From NCBI GenBank assembly GCA_947571775.1, contig CANOZK010000009.1:50381-114380 (forward strand): 64,000 nt of DNA, given 5' to 3'. Under the pieces are notes generated by a model. The model was given only the letters and a program-made list of their open reading frames with translations. It searched no databases and had not been told where the DNA came from. Position numbers and translations under genes: made by a program. Source of the DNA: an uncultured Lachnospiraceae bacterium. GTDB lineage: Bacteria > Bacillota > Clostridia > Lachnospirales > Lachnospiraceae. Of this stretch, positions 42,549 through 51,632 are shown piece after piece; position 1 is the first letter of the stretch, and every line of letters begins with the position of its first letter.

Positions 42549-45500
42549 CATTCATTTAGACTTCCTATCTGGATGCATTCCATATAATAGTCATATCTGT
42601 TCTTTTCCTTTGTTTTCTTTTTCGGTATAGCGGGCTTTTTGACATTTTTCAGAAAATCCTGATAACGTTCTGCGAATCCTTTTGCCTCTTTTTCTTCTCT
42701 TAGTACTTTTAGTAAATAAAAGGTACGCATACAAAGATCGAATCGATTACTTTCTCCCAATTTTTTCAAAATATCATATTCTTTTCTTTCATAAAGTGCT
42801 TCAAAAAAACCTGCGCACGCCAGACCTTTTGGAAACCGGGAAAAATCAATCTGGCGATCTTTTTTCAGCGGGGTCACGCCTAATTTTTCTATCTGGTGAT
42901 AGTAAACACAAAATTCTCGTGCCGCATCTGCATACTTGTGATGCCTGAGATAAACCATCGCCTGATAAAATGCTTTTGTTTCAATAAAAACATTTGGATT
43001 CTGGAAACGGAGGATTCGGCGGTATTTTTTTCGCAAAAACAGCCAGTCATAGTAATAATCCAACCGGATGGGATCCGTTTCTTTTTTTATCTGATTAGAA
43101 CAGAAATAGTTTCTTTTGACCCTTTCTACCTCCAGTTTTAATCGGAGATTCCGCCATTTGGCCTGCCATTTTCCAAAGCGGTTTTCCGGCTGAAAGTACC
43201 AGTATTTGAGAAGCGTTTCCATATGCAAAGGCTTCGCCATACAGCGGTTAAGAAATGCAAGGGCTTGAAGTTTGTCATTTAAATATTTTAGGAAATTGCG
43301 CCGCAGTAGGTACGCATTACTTGTGACATCAATTGTTTTGAGAGTTGGAAGTTTTTCCCTGAATGTCTGGATATCCATTTGGATTACGTTTGCCGGTCTT
43401 TTTCCGGGAACGATCCATTGCTCATAAATCGCTTCTAATACGTCTGTGATTTCCGGCGTGCAGGGCCGATCGATGATTTCTACTTCTTCTTTTAGATAAG
43501 CTTCGTTCACATAATGAAATTCTAATGCTCCCTCCAATACTTTTTGGTATTCGACGACGCAGCCCGTATGTTCCAGCCGTGAAAAGGCTTCCTCAATCCT
43601 TTGGACGCGCACATCAGCAATTTCCTGAGAAGGAAGCCCACGGATCAGCATAACAGGAATGTTGCGCAAAGCGGCGTCCAGATAGGCGGTACTCCACATC
43701 GTGACCACAGCGTCAAAATCTTTTAGGATGTCCTCCAAAATAGAAGGCTTCCTTAGCAAAATCAGGTTATCCGGCGGATCTTGGATAAAATCATAAAGAT
43801 GTTCGGAAGGGTGATGCAGAACATTTGCGCCCATCTCATCTGGCAGATATCTTGGCTTTATGACAAAATTTTTATCGGGATGATGCTTTGCCATAGCGAG
43901 AATCACTTGTCCCAACAATCTTTTGCCTTCCTCCCCAAAAGGATACCCGCCTTGGTCGATAAAGAGGATTCGTTGGATGTCTTCTGTTTTTAATTTCTTT
44001 TTCTCGTTTGTGCTGCGGATCAATCCATCGTATTGTGGATTGCCGGCAGCGACCATACTATAATGAAATCCGTTTTCTTCAAATTCCTGGAATTTACTGG
44101 CGCCAATCGTAAATATCAGATCCGTATAAACCCGCATGGCTATGGAAGAAAACAAATTTGCGAAACTGATGCAGAAAATCTTGTAGCGTTCGATTTTTTT
44201 CCTTAATTCCTTGGTTTCGGCGTTTAGAAAAGGCGTTGAGATAACGAAATCCACTTCACTGAGCGTTTGTTCGGAGAAGTTTTTTATGTCAATAAAAGGG
44301 ATTTGTTCGGCTGTAAACATTTTGTTATTTATGGCGTCTTCTGCATCCAGTACTACGAGTATGGTTTGGTAATTGCGTTTTTCCAATTCTCGGATCAAAT
44401 TCACAAAAACATAATTTACGGAGTCGAAGGCTGCGAGAAATAGGACTGTCATTTTATGCCCAGCTTCTTTACGAAGTTCTTTTCGCTGTGAGACGCTTTG
44501 AGGTTCCGGGACAAAGAGATATTCGCCGCAATTTGTTTTCAGAACGTCTTTCCATAAGCGATTCTTTTGGCTTAAATCTATTACTTTGGAAAAAGAAATC
44601 CCGCCCAGGTATTTTTGGTACTGCCGCTTCAGAAACGCTGTGTTGTTTGGCGCCTTATGGAAAAATTTATAACATATTTTTTCAAACAAAGTCATGAGAA
44701 AAATAGGCTGCGCATCAATTAGGCGGATTTCATCTGAGATTGCTGCCCATTCTTCTGTAAAAGAAAACACATGATCGGATAAGAGTGCAATCGTGTTTTG
44801 GCTTGGATCTAGATTTTTGAGGGTACGGATACAGGCCCATTTGTTTTCTGGCGTCTGAAGGGAGTTTCCGAGAACCAGGATTTTGTTTTTGGGGCTATCT
44901 GACTGATAGATGTAATTTTCCATTCCGTTTTTTTTGCCAAAAATAATATCCACAACGCGCCGGGAAGCTTTCCCATCGTCGTTGTAGGCGAATTCTTGCA
45001 GGTAACGCTCAAACTTTTCTGGATACCCGTAACGGCTCTGTTGGATTTTTAAGAAATTTTCCCGGATATCCTCGATCGTTTCGCAGAGCGCGCCGGGAAG
45101 TTCTTCCAGCGGACGATAAAGACCTCTGTCATGGATATATTCCTGTCTGTCGTATACAAAAAATAAAATCGGTTTTTTCCGGCATAAGAAATCAAAGAAG
45201 ATACTGCTGTAATCTGTGATCAAGACGTCTGTCACAGACAGAAGTTCATTGGTTTCAATTTCGTCAAAAATAAGACGGTTTTTCATCTGGCTGTCCTCAT
45301 TGAAAAAAGAAGCCATCATATTGTGAACTTTAAAAATCAGTTCATAATCCGAAGGAAGGATTTCTATAAGGGCCGTCATATATGTTCCCAGCTCTTGGGT
45401 TGTATTGATGCTTTTGCCTTCGACGCTGCGGAAGGTTGGCGCATATAGGACTATCTTTTTATTTGCCAGGGAAATCTCTAGTTTTTTCTCCAGGATGTTT

Positions 45501-46108
45501 CTTATATGCTCTTTATCCGTATGAATAACCAGATCCGTTCTGGGGGAGCCCGCGTCTAACATTTTTCCAGAGAACAGACCCTTTAAGTCGTAAGCTTCCA
45601 TCATCCGTTCTATGGTATAACGGTTGGGCATGACCATATAATCGCAGGAAAAGAAATTTCTCTGGGCGTTTTTTATGGAAGAAAGATTGCTGTCCTTTGC
45701 ATTTTTTCCCAAAGTCTTTAATGGAGTTCCATGCCAAGTGTTGATGTAGATCTGCCCTTCTTTTTTTACCCAGTAAGAGGGGAGCGCAGCGTTGCTAATC
45801 AGAAATTGACAGGAAGCGAGATATTGGAAGTATTGCCGCGTCCGAATCTTCACATAGCGGACATTTGGGCAGGCGCTGTATTTCTGAAACGTGTCGTCCT
45901 TTCGGTTCTGCTCGTTTCTGTAAACCCAAATATGTGTATAATCTTTGTATTCTGGATCTTCCATTAGCCTGCGAAAAATCCCATAGGGATTTCCGGCCAT
46001 GATACTGTTCCGATATGCCTGGTACAAGATTGTTTTTTCCTGGATCCTGGAGCGTTTAAAATATCTGGCATAACAAAATTCTCTCATTTGTTCTAATATA
46101 TGTTTCAT
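42548..46108 (-). CDS. Giant CDP-glycerol glycerophosphotransferase-like surface-polymer enzyme
   Basis: A 1186-aa protein. ATG 46108 is preferred; the frame is open to 46303 but would overlap the preceding gene, and GGGGGAAG lies upstream of 46108. Residues about 30-400 form a TagB/TagF-type transferase with INTWHGTPLKTLGK and ITDYSSIFFDFLCRKKPILF, the catalytic and donor motifs for polyglycerol-phosphate or similar polymers. Residues about 530-920 look like a second GT-B-like module (LFLAAFDSVNYVFVNLIREL, AGNPQYDGL, FVIKPRYLP, VVTMWSTAYLDAALR). The last 250 residues are helical, with repeat-like composition. It probably builds a phosphodiester-linked cell-surface polymer. It is the third gene of the XRE-box operon. 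Confidence 0.85.
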   Translation of the reverse strand: MKHILEQMREFCYARYFKRSRIQEKTILYQAYRNSIMAGNPYGIFRRLMEDPEYKDYTHIWVYRNEQNRKDDTFQKYSACPNVRYVKIRTRQYFQYLASCQFLISNAALPSYWVKKEGQIYINTWHGTPLKTLGKNAKDSNLSSIKNAQRNFFSCDYMVMPNRYTIERMMEAYDLKGLFSGKMLDAGSPRTDLVIHTDKEHIRNILEKKLEISLANKKIVLYAPTFRSVEGKSINTTQELGTYMTALIEILPSDYELIFKVHNMMASFFNEDSQMKNRLIFDEIETNELLSVTDVLITDYSSIFFDFLCRKKPILFFVYDRQEYIHDRGLYRPLEELPGALCETIEDIRENFLKIQQSRYGYPEKFERYLQEFAYNDDGKASRRVVDIIFGKKNGMENYIYQSDSPKNKILVLGNSLQTPENKWACIRTLKNLDPSQNTIALLSDHVFSFTEEWAAISDEIRLIDAQPIFLMTLFEKICYKFFHKAPNNTAFLKRQYQKYLGGISFSKVIDLSQKNRLWKDVLKTNCGEYLFVPEPQSVSQRKELRKEAGHKMTVLFLAAFDSVNYVFVNLIRELEKRNYQTILVVLDAEDAINNKMFTAEQIPFIDIKNFSEQTLSEVDFVISTPFLNAETKELRKKIERYKIFCISFANLFSSIAMRVYTDLIFTIGASKFQEFEENGFHYSMVAAGNPQYDGLIRSTNEKKKLKTEDIQRILFIDQGGYPFGEEGKRLLGQVILAMAKHHPDKNFVIKPRYLPDEMGANVLHHPSEHLYDFIQDPPDNLILLRKPSILEDILKDFDAVVTMWSTAYLDAALRNIPVMLIRGLPSQEIADVRVQRIEEAFSRLEHTGCVVEYQKVLEGALEFHYVNEAYLKEEVEIIDRPCTPEITDVLEAIYEQWIVPGKRPANVIQMDIQTFREKLPTLKTIDVTSNAYLLRRNFLKYLNDKLQALAFLNRCMAKPLHMETLLKYWYFQPENRFGKWQAKWRNLRLKLEVERVKRNYFCSNQIKKETDPIRLDYYYDWLFLRKKYRRILRFQNPNVFIETKAFYQAMVYLRHHKYADAAREFCVYYHQIEKLGVTPLKKDRQIDFSRFPKGLACAGFFEALYERKEYDILKKLGESNRFDLCMRTFYLLKVLREEKEAKGFAERYQDFLKNVKKPAIPKKKTKEKNRYDYYMECIQIGSLNE

Positions 46109-46124
46109 AAGTTTTATCTTCCCC

Positions 46125-46892
46125 CTATGTCCGTCCGTATTGATCCTCATACCGGATGATATCGTCTTCTCCAAAATAATATCCTGTCTGTACTTCAATA
46201 AAGATAAGATTTTCTGATTCCGAGATGTTTTGTATCCGATGTTTGCAGCCTCTTGGGATAAACTGGTAACTGCCCCCTTGTACCGGAAAAATAGACTCTC
46301 CAATCTGTACGCTCCCTTTTCCAGTTACGACGATCCAATGTTCCTCCCGTTTCAAATGCTTTTGGAGGCTCAACGACTGCATGGGAGCGATATCGATTAT
46401 TTTTGATTGGTAAAAGCTGTTTGCAATCGTTGTTTTGTAAAATCCCCATGGGCGCTCATGGACTTCGTAATTGAGAAGATTTTCATCCATATGGATAAAA
46501 TCGTATGTCAGGTCTGCGGGGATATTTTGTAATAAAATCCCTTTCATATTTGCTTTTGTGATAATATTTACAACTCTATTGTTTGCGTCCAAAACAGGCA
46601 GAAATTTCACCAAAGGATCTTGGAAGATCCCGATCACTTCGTTGAACTTTGCATCCTGTTTGATGGATATACAATGTTTCTGATAACAATTTCGTATCGA
46701 GTTGTGGATATTGTCTTTTTCTTTGGGGCTGTATAATAAGTAATGCCAGATGTCTTTGTCAGTTAATGCGCCCTGTAATCTGCCTGTTTCGTCTATGACG
46801 ATCAAAAATTCTTTTTGATTTTTGTCTATCCGATACAAAGCGGTTCGGATATCTGCGTTTGTTTGAATCAAAAAATCTTTTAATTCTATCAT
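46125..46892 (-). CDS. CBS-pair plus mannose-6-phosphate-isomerase-type cupin protein
   Basis: A 255-aa two-domain protein, ATG 46892 after AAGGAG. Residues 1-120 form a pair of CBS modules (EFLIVIDETGRLQGALTDKDI and VKFLPVLDANNRVVNIIT in part), which usually bind adenine nucleotides. Residues 140-255 are a cupin like the C-terminus of type II mannose-6-P isomerase/GDP-mannose pyrophosphorylase: ERPWGFYKTT, SLSLQKHLKREEHWIVVTGKG, and RGCKHRIQN. No nucleotidyltransferase domain is present, though CBS-plus-nucleotidyltransferase proteins are common in such operons. It could regulate or isomerise the sugar donor. The gap to the sulfotransferase-like gene is 3 bp. Confidence 0.83.
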   Translation of the reverse strand: MIELKDFLIQTNADIRTALYRIDKNQKEFLIVIDETGRLQGALTDKDIWHYLLYSPKEKDNIHNSIRNCYQKHCISIKQDAKFNEVIGIFQDPLVKFLPVLDANNRVVNIITKANMKGILLQNIPADLTYDFIHMDENLLNYEVHERPWGFYKTTIANSFYQSKIIDIAPMQSLSLQKHLKREEHWIVVTGKGSVQIGESIFPVQGGSYQFIPRGCKHRIQNISESENLIFIEVQTGYYFGEDDIIRYEDQYGRT

Positions 46893-46895
46893 TGG

Positions 46896-48047
46896 TTACT
46901 CCTTATGGATACTTGGCAGCAGATTGCGCATTTTCCAGTAAACTTTCTGGATTTTGCGCAGCGATTTGATGCCTTTTTTTAGATAAAGCATCTCTTCTTT
47001 TAGATGAAGGCTCTCTTTTTGCTGCGTACAGGCAATCTCCGTCATAAGTAAAATGATGTCGCGGTACATCGTATCTGGCTTCACTTCCCATTTTGGATAT
47101 TCTTTCAATGGTTCATAAAAAAGCCTGCCGTCTGATCTGTTTAAAAACTGCTCTGCGATTTTCCGATTGGACTCTTCGTACTGTTCTAGAAACGTTTTCT
47201 GCTGCGCATAGGAAAACATGCTGGTATCTGTGTGCAGGGAACCTTTCGCCAGACAGTTGTTGGCAGATTTTACTGGACTGCATAAAAAATCTGTCATCTG
47301 GCGGTATTCCGGGACTGTATTGACAATCCTTTTGATCTCTATGTAATTGCCTCTTAGACCTAGATTGCTTTTTACATTATCATTCGTATATTGATCAGAC
47401 ATTTCCAACCCGATACATTGCAGGAAATCCGAGTAAATGCAATGTCCATTTCCCTCAAACTGCCCATGTTCATACACGCGCACAATTATATTTTCTTGAC
47501 CGATATATCCTGCGATCCTTGTTAGCTGTTCATAGTAATTTAGCGGAAAATAAGAATAAGCCTTTTTTTCTATAAAATCATCAAATTTTTTCGTCCATTT
47601 TACCTGTGATTTGATGTTCTGATTCCAAAGAGACTGGATGAATAGATCCTGCCTGCGCAAATACACAATTACTCTTAATTGACAATTTATCGCTTTAAAA
47701 CGCTCCGTGATATCCTCCCAAAATCCTTTTTTTTGAGCGGATATTTTCCAGATAGCTTCGTCCGATAATACGATATTGGGGTATGTGTTCGCCAGTTTTT
47801 CCAAGAGCTGGAATCCTTTTTCTCGGATGGCGTTCTCTTCTTGCTTTTTCATTTCTTTATCTGGATGATCCGAACGATATGCCAGAAAGTGCCCATTTCT
47901 GTTTTTAAACCGACTGTCGGTTCCGGTTTTTAATTCTGGAAAACAATATCCTTGTTTTTCCAATAAATCTCTATTTTCACTTAGAAAAGTCTGCGTTGCC
48001 GTGGTTCCTGTTTTGGGCAGTCCGATACATAGGTAAACTGTTGTCAT
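46896..48047 (-). CDS. Sulfotransferase-like protein (paralogue 1)
   Basis: A 383-aa cytoplasmic protein from ATG 48047 (GAGGAGGG upstream). The N-terminus VYLCIGLPKTGTTATQTFL is the 5'-phosphosulfate-binding loop of sulfotransferases (PKxGTT). IVLSDEAIW and RVIVYLRRQDLFIQSLWNQ match the 3'-phosphate-binding region. The protein aligns along most of its length with the one at 57509-58660 (for example EIKRIVNTVPEY versus EIKRIINGMPEV), which follows PAPS-synthesis genes. It is predicted to transfer sulfate from PAPS to a sugar of the surface polymer; the acceptor is unknown. It heads the XRE-box operon. Confidence 0.8.
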   Translation of the reverse strand: MTTVYLCIGLPKTGTTATQTFLSENRDLLEKQGYCFPELKTGTDSRFKNRNGHFLAYRSDHPDKEMKKQEENAIREKGFQLLEKLANTYPNIVLSDEAIWKISAQKKGFWEDITERFKAINCQLRVIVYLRRQDLFIQSLWNQNIKSQVKWTKKFDDFIEKKAYSYFPLNYYEQLTRIAGYIGQENIIVRVYEHGQFEGNGHCIYSDFLQCIGLEMSDQYTNDNVKSNLGLRGNYIEIKRIVNTVPEYRQMTDFLCSPVKSANNCLAKGSLHTDTSMFSYAQQKTFLEQYEESNRKIAEQFLNRSDGRLFYEPLKEYPKWEVKPDTMYRDIILLMTEIACTQQKESLHLKEEMLYLKKGIKSLRKIQKVYWKMRNLLPSIHKE

Positions 48048-48085
48048 GATTCCCTCCTCTTGACGCGTTTGCTGTGTCGAAAACT

Positions 48086-48114
48086 ATTATAACAATACTT
48101 TAGTATTTTGTAAA
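48086..48114 (-). promoter_or_regulatory. Promoter with central palindrome, sulfotransferase-TagF operon
   Basis: Minus strand: TTTACA (48114-48109), 17-bp spacer, TATAAT (48091-48086). The perfect 14-bp palindrome AATACTnnAGTATT (48094-48107) fills the spacer. A bound repressor would block polymerase. Confidence 0.85.
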
Positions 48115-48205
48115 TATGTTTATTGTGCCCATCTGATTTGGTTTTCAATATATATTTAGCCCATAGTACAGCGAATGATCTTGTATATAGAAAGGAAAAA
48201 GATAC

Positions 48206-48373
48206 ATGAATAAAAAAGACGACAGGATTCAGATAACAAAAGAATTGGAACAGTTTGGACTTCCCAAACACATCATGGAAAGGATAGAACAATTACAACG
48301 AGAAGCTTTTATGGATGGATACCAATATGCGATTTCACTTCTTCAGGAAAGTATGCAAAGAAAAGGCCGTTGA
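48206..48373 (+). CDS. Small charged helical protein (55 aa)
   Basis: ATG 48206 with GAAAGGA at a somewhat long distance. The product begins MNKKDDRIQITKELEQFGL and ends YAISLLQESMQRKGR; heptad-like hydrophobics suggest one or two helices. It is too short to place in a family. It lies alone, divergent from the sulfotransferase operon and convergent with the XRE gene, between two copies of the palindrome, and ends 66 bp before a bidirectional terminator. It could be an anti-regulator of the XRE protein, but only position speaks for that. Confidence 0.5.
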   Translation: MNKKDDRIQITKELEQFGLPKHIMERIEQLQREAFMDGYQYAISLLQESMQRKGR

Positions 48374-48432
48374 TTCAAAAGTCATATTGATTACGGATAA
48401 ATAGCGCAAAGATCTACTGAATGTGGGCTAAG

Positions 48433-48472
48433 TTTTTTTATGCCACCTGTACTGTACAGATGGCATAAGAAA
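48433..48472. terminator. Bidirectional terminator
   Basis: TTATGCCA and TGGCATAA form the outer stem and CTGTAC/GTACAG the inner stem. TTTTTTT precedes it (serving the minus strand XRE gene) and AAGAAAA follows. It lies between the 55-aa gene and the XRE gene. Confidence 0.85.
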
Positions 48473-48475
48473 ACA

Positions 48476-48760
48476 CTAAATCTCATTTCCAAGTATATCG
48501 TTGATGATTTGCTGAATATGGGCTAAATGTGTCTGGGAGAGCCCGCTCACCTCAATATATTCTCTTGTATCCAGTTCTAGCAGAAAATCGGTACTCACTG
48601 AAAAAAATCGGGAAATTTTCATGAGCATTTCGACAGAAGGCAATATATTGTTATTTTCCCAATTTGATATGGTCTGTTTGGAAACATCTAGTTTTTGTGC
48701 CAGTTGAACTTGATTTAGGCCACGGGCTATACGTAGTTTTTTGATTATTTCTCCAAGCAT
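48476..48760 (-). CDS. XRE-family transcriptional regulator of the surface-polymer island
   Basis: A 94-aa regulator, ATG 48760 after AAGGAGG. Residues 3-60 form a Cro/CI HTH (IIKKLRIARGLNQVQLAQKLDVSKQTISNWE in part, then NILPSVEMLMKISRFF), and VSTDFLLEL completes the domain. The C-terminal 30 residues (IEVSGLSQTHLAHIQQIINDIL) are a short helix likely for dimerisation. A perfect AATACTnnAGTATT palindrome lies 83 bp upstream and near-identical ones lie inside two operon promoters of the island, so it is the best candidate to bind them. Confidence 0.88.
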   Translation of the reverse strand: MLGEIIKKLRIARGLNQVQLAQKLDVSKQTISNWENNNILPSVEMLMKISRFFSVSTDFLLELDTREYIEVSGLSQTHLAHIQQIINDILGNEI

Positions 48761-48782
48761 AAGAAACCTCCTTTTCCATTAA

Positions 48783-48813
48783 AGTATGTTTGACGAGTTT
48801 TCAAATATACTCT
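48783..48813. promoter_or_regulatory. Second inverted repeat upstream of XRE gene
   Basis: AGTATGTTTGA and TCAAATATACT are reverse complements with one mismatch, 7-8 bp apart. The ends keep AGTAT/ATACT as in the main palindrome. It lies 23 bp upstream of the XRE start, where an autoregulatory site would be expected. Confidence 0.45.
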
Positions 48814-48842
48814 AGGCTACTAAACTGAATATACATTTACAA

Positions 48843-48856
48843 AATACTAAAGTATT
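48843..48856. promoter_or_regulatory. XRE palindrome AATACTAAAGTATT upstream of the regulator gene
   Basis: A perfect copy of AATACTnnAGTATT, preceded by TTTACAA as at the two operon promoters. A plus-strand -10 at normal spacing is not evident here, so it is likely an autoregulation site. Confidence 0.7.
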
Positions 48857-48989
48857 TTCATATTAGCGTTCGTAAGGTTATAAAGAACAGGTGTCAACAT
48901 GGGCCGGAATCCATAAAATTCCTAACTTCACAATGGGCTGTCTCTGAAAAAAGATATTTGGCGGCCATCGGAAATCCTTTTTTGTATAA

Positions 48990-49018
48990 TTGAAACAATG
49001 GCCAGATTATGATAATAT
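48990..49018 (+). promoter_or_regulatory. Promoter of radical-SAM pair
   Basis: TTGAAA (48990-48995), 17-bp spacer, TAATAT (49013-49018), 48 bp before the ATG. Confidence 0.6.
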
Positions 49019-49066
49019 GATAGGCAGATAAAAAATATACCAGAAATTGGCATCGAAAGGGTAATT

Positions 49067-50932
49067 ATGCGTAAACTGGTTTTAAGTGATGAAATATTAT
49101 TAAAAATTGAAAAGCCCGCCCGCTACACCGGGGGCGAGGTCAACGGGGTGATGAAAAAGCCTGAGGAAGTGGATATCCGATTTGCTATGTGTTTTCCAGA
49201 TGTTTATGAAATTGGGATGTCCCATCTGGGGTTGCAGATTCTTTATCATATGTTCAATCAGCGGACGGATACCTGGTGTGAGCGGGTATTTTCTCCTTGG
49301 ACGGATTTGGATGAGATTATGCGTCAAAAAAAGATTCCTCTGTTTGCCCTGGAATCCCAGAATTTTGTCAAAGATTTTGATTTTCTGGGCATTACTATTC
49401 AATATGAGATGTGTTACACGAATATTTTGCAGATTCTGGATCTAAGCCAGATTCCCCTCTATGCAAAGGAGCGGGGAGAGGAACATCCGCTGGTGATCGG
49501 CGGAGGCCCCTGCGTGTTGAATCCAGAACCTCTGGCGCCTTTTTTTGACTTGTTTTATATCGGAGAAGGAGAGGTGTCGTATCCAAAGCTTCTGGATACT
49601 TATGCCGAAATGAAAAAGCGGGGCGAATCCAGGGAGGAATTTCTGGAGGCGGCAGCCCAGATTCCGGGTATCTATGTGCCTGCTTTTTACGATGCAGAGT
49701 ATAATCAGGACAAAACGCTGGCGTCTTTTGGGCCGAACCGTCCGGGTGTGCCAGAAAGAGTGTCCCGGCAAGTGCTGACGGATTTTACAAATGCTGAGTA
49801 TCCCAAAGCGCCTGTGGTGCCGTTTATCAAGGCCACTCAGGATCGGGTCACGCTGGAGATTCAGAGGGGCTGCATCCGAGGTTGTCGTTTTTGCCAGGCG
49901 GGGATGATTTATCGCCCGGCCAGGGAGAAGAATGTGGAGCTTTTGAAGCGGCAGGCGCGGGATATGCTGAACAGCACGGGACACGAAGAGATTTCGCTGA
50001 GCTCGTTGAGTTCCAGCGATTATTCCCAACTAAAAGAGCTTTTGGAGTTCCTTCTGGAAGAGTATGGAGGGACGGGCGTCAATGTATCTTTGCCCTCTCT
50101 GCGCATCGATGCGTTCTCTCTGCAAGTGATGAGCCGTATCCAGGATGTGAAAAAAAGCAGTTTGACATTTGCCCCGGAGGCCGGCTCACAGAGGCTGCGG
50201 GATGTGATCAACAAAGGGCTGACCGAGGAAGATATCCTGACGGGGGCGAAAACTGCTTTTCAGGGCGGATGGAATCGGGTAAAGCTGTATTTTATGCTGG
50301 GTCTGCCCGCAGAATGTGAGGAGGATGTACGGTGTATTGCCCGTCTGGCTCAGAGAATTGCCGACGAATATTATGAGATACCCAAAGAGCGGCGGCAAGG
50401 CAAGGTTCAGGTGACGATCAGCACTTCCTTTTTTGTGCCAAAGCCGTTTACCCCATTTCAGTGGGCGCCGATGGCCAGCAGCCAAATCTATCTGGATCGG
50501 GTGCGGACGCTCCGGGAGGAACTGCGGGAGCAGACCAATCATAAGAGCATCAAATACAACTGGCATGAAGCGGATGTCGCAATCTTAGAGGGATTTTTCG
50601 CAAGGGGCGACCGCAGGGCTGCCGATGTGCTGCTGCGCGCCTATGAGCTGGGGGCCATGTACGACGCCTGGACGGAGCATTTTCACCCAGAATTGTGGGA
50701 GCGGGCGTTTGCAGATACCGGGGTGGATCTGGATTTCTATACCTTGCGGACGCGGCAGACGCAGGAACTTCTTCCTTGGGATTTCATCGACGCAGGGGTG
50801 AAGCGGACATTTCTGGAAAAAGAATGGCAGCGAGCAAAAGAAGGCCAGATAACGCCCAACTGCCGCCAGTCGTGCTCCGGCTGCGGGGCCGCCGGATACA
50901 AAGGAGGTGTATGCGTTGAAAGTCAGAGTTAG
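49067..50932 (+). CDS. B12-binding-domain radical SAM protein, TIGR03960 family
   Basis: A 621-aa protein. The N-terminal 220 residues form a B12-binding-like domain (FPDVYEIGMSHLGLQILYHM in part, VIGGGPCVLNPEP, YIGEGE). The radical SAM core has CIRGCRFCQAG (CxxxCxxC for the 4Fe-4S cluster, about residues 269-276), followed by SLPSLRID and LTFAPEAGSQRLR. The C-terminal end carries a CRQSCSGCGAAG cluster. It always occurs beside the TIGR03936 partner, here overlapping; the reaction is not established. ATG 49067 after GAAAGGG. Confidence 0.94.
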   Translation: MRKLVLSDEILLKIEKPARYTGGEVNGVMKKPEEVDIRFAMCFPDVYEIGMSHLGLQILYHMFNQRTDTWCERVFSPWTDLDEIMRQKKIPLFALESQNFVKDFDFLGITIQYEMCYTNILQILDLSQIPLYAKERGEEHPLVIGGGPCVLNPEPLAPFFDLFYIGEGEVSYPKLLDTYAEMKKRGESREEFLEAAAQIPGIYVPAFYDAEYNQDKTLASFGPNRPGVPERVSRQVLTDFTNAEYPKAPVVPFIKATQDRVTLEIQRGCIRGCRFCQAGMIYRPAREKNVELLKRQARDMLNSTGHEEISLSSLSSSDYSQLKELLEFLLEEYGGTGVNVSLPSLRIDAFSLQVMSRIQDVKKSSLTFAPEAGSQRLRDVINKGLTEEDILTGAKTAFQGGWNRVKLYFMLGLPAECEEDVRCIARLAQRIADEYYEIPKERRQGKVQVTISTSFFVPKPFTPFQWAPMASSQIYLDRVRTLREELREQTNHKSIKYNWHEADVAILEGFFARGDRRAADVLLRAYELGAMYDAWTEHFHPELWERAFADTGVDLDFYTLRTRQTQELLPWDFIDAGVKRTFLEKEWQRAKEGQITPNCRQSCSGCGAAGYKGGVCVESQS

Positions 50933-51632
50933 ATTTTCCAAATTCGGCCCAGTGCGGTTTCTGGGACATCTGGATACGATGCGGTATTTTCAAAAAGCCG
51001 TGCGCAGAGCTGGGATTCCGATTGCCTTTTCGGACGGCTTTCGGCCTCATATGATCATGTCCTTTGCGGCTCCCTTAGGCGTGGGGATCACCAGTGAGGC
51101 AGAGTATTTTGATATGGAATTGTCTGAAAAAGACACGGTTTCAGTGACCTCTGGGGAGATGATACGACAGTTCAATGCAGTAATGGCGGAAGGCTTTCGG
51201 GTAACCAGCGTCCGAAAGCTGCCAGAGGGAAAGAAATACAACGCCATGTCCCTGACCGCCGCCGCCGATTACCAAATTGGTTTTTCAGGCGCCGGATATC
51301 CTGAAAACTGGGCCGAACAGATGGAATACTTTTCTTCCCAGCCGTCCATTCTGGCAGAAAAAAAGACCAAAAAGGGCATGAAAACCACAGACATCAAACC
51401 GGGAATTTACAGCATCCAGGCAGAACCAGACAAATATTCCCTTCGGCTGGCCGCTTCCAGCTCCAATTATGTAAAACCGAAGATGGTGATGGAAGCTTTT
51501 GCCGCTTATCTTGGCATAGACTTTGCTTTTTACGATTATACCGTCCATAAGATGGAAGTGTATGCCAACGAAGGGAATGAAGAGGCTCCCCGGTTTGTCC
51601 CATTAGAGGAGTTAGGCGAAAACATTGGATAA
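50916..51632 (+). CDS. Radical SAM-linked protein, TIGR03936 / DUF2344
   Basis: A 238-aa protein. TTG 50916 is chosen since AAGGAGG lies 8 bases upstream; a GTG at 50907 sits inside the ribosome site. It opens KVRVRFSKFGPVRFLGHLD, then FSDGFRPHMIMSFAAPLGVG, the signature of DUF2344. It overlaps the end of the radical SAM gene, so they are translated together. The function is unknown; in some species the two are fused into one protein. Confidence 0.93.
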   Translation: MKVRVRFSKFGPVRFLGHLDTMRYFQKAVRRAGIPIAFSDGFRPHMIMSFAAPLGVGITSEAEYFDMELSEKDTVSVTSGEMIRQFNAVMAEGFRVTSVRKLPEGKKYNAMSLTAAADYQIGFSGAGYPENWAEQMEYFSSQPSILAEKKTKKGMKTTDIKPGIYSIQAEPDKYSLRLAASSSNYVKPKMVMEAFAAYLGIDFAFYDYTVHKMEVYANEGNEEAPRFVPLEELGENIG

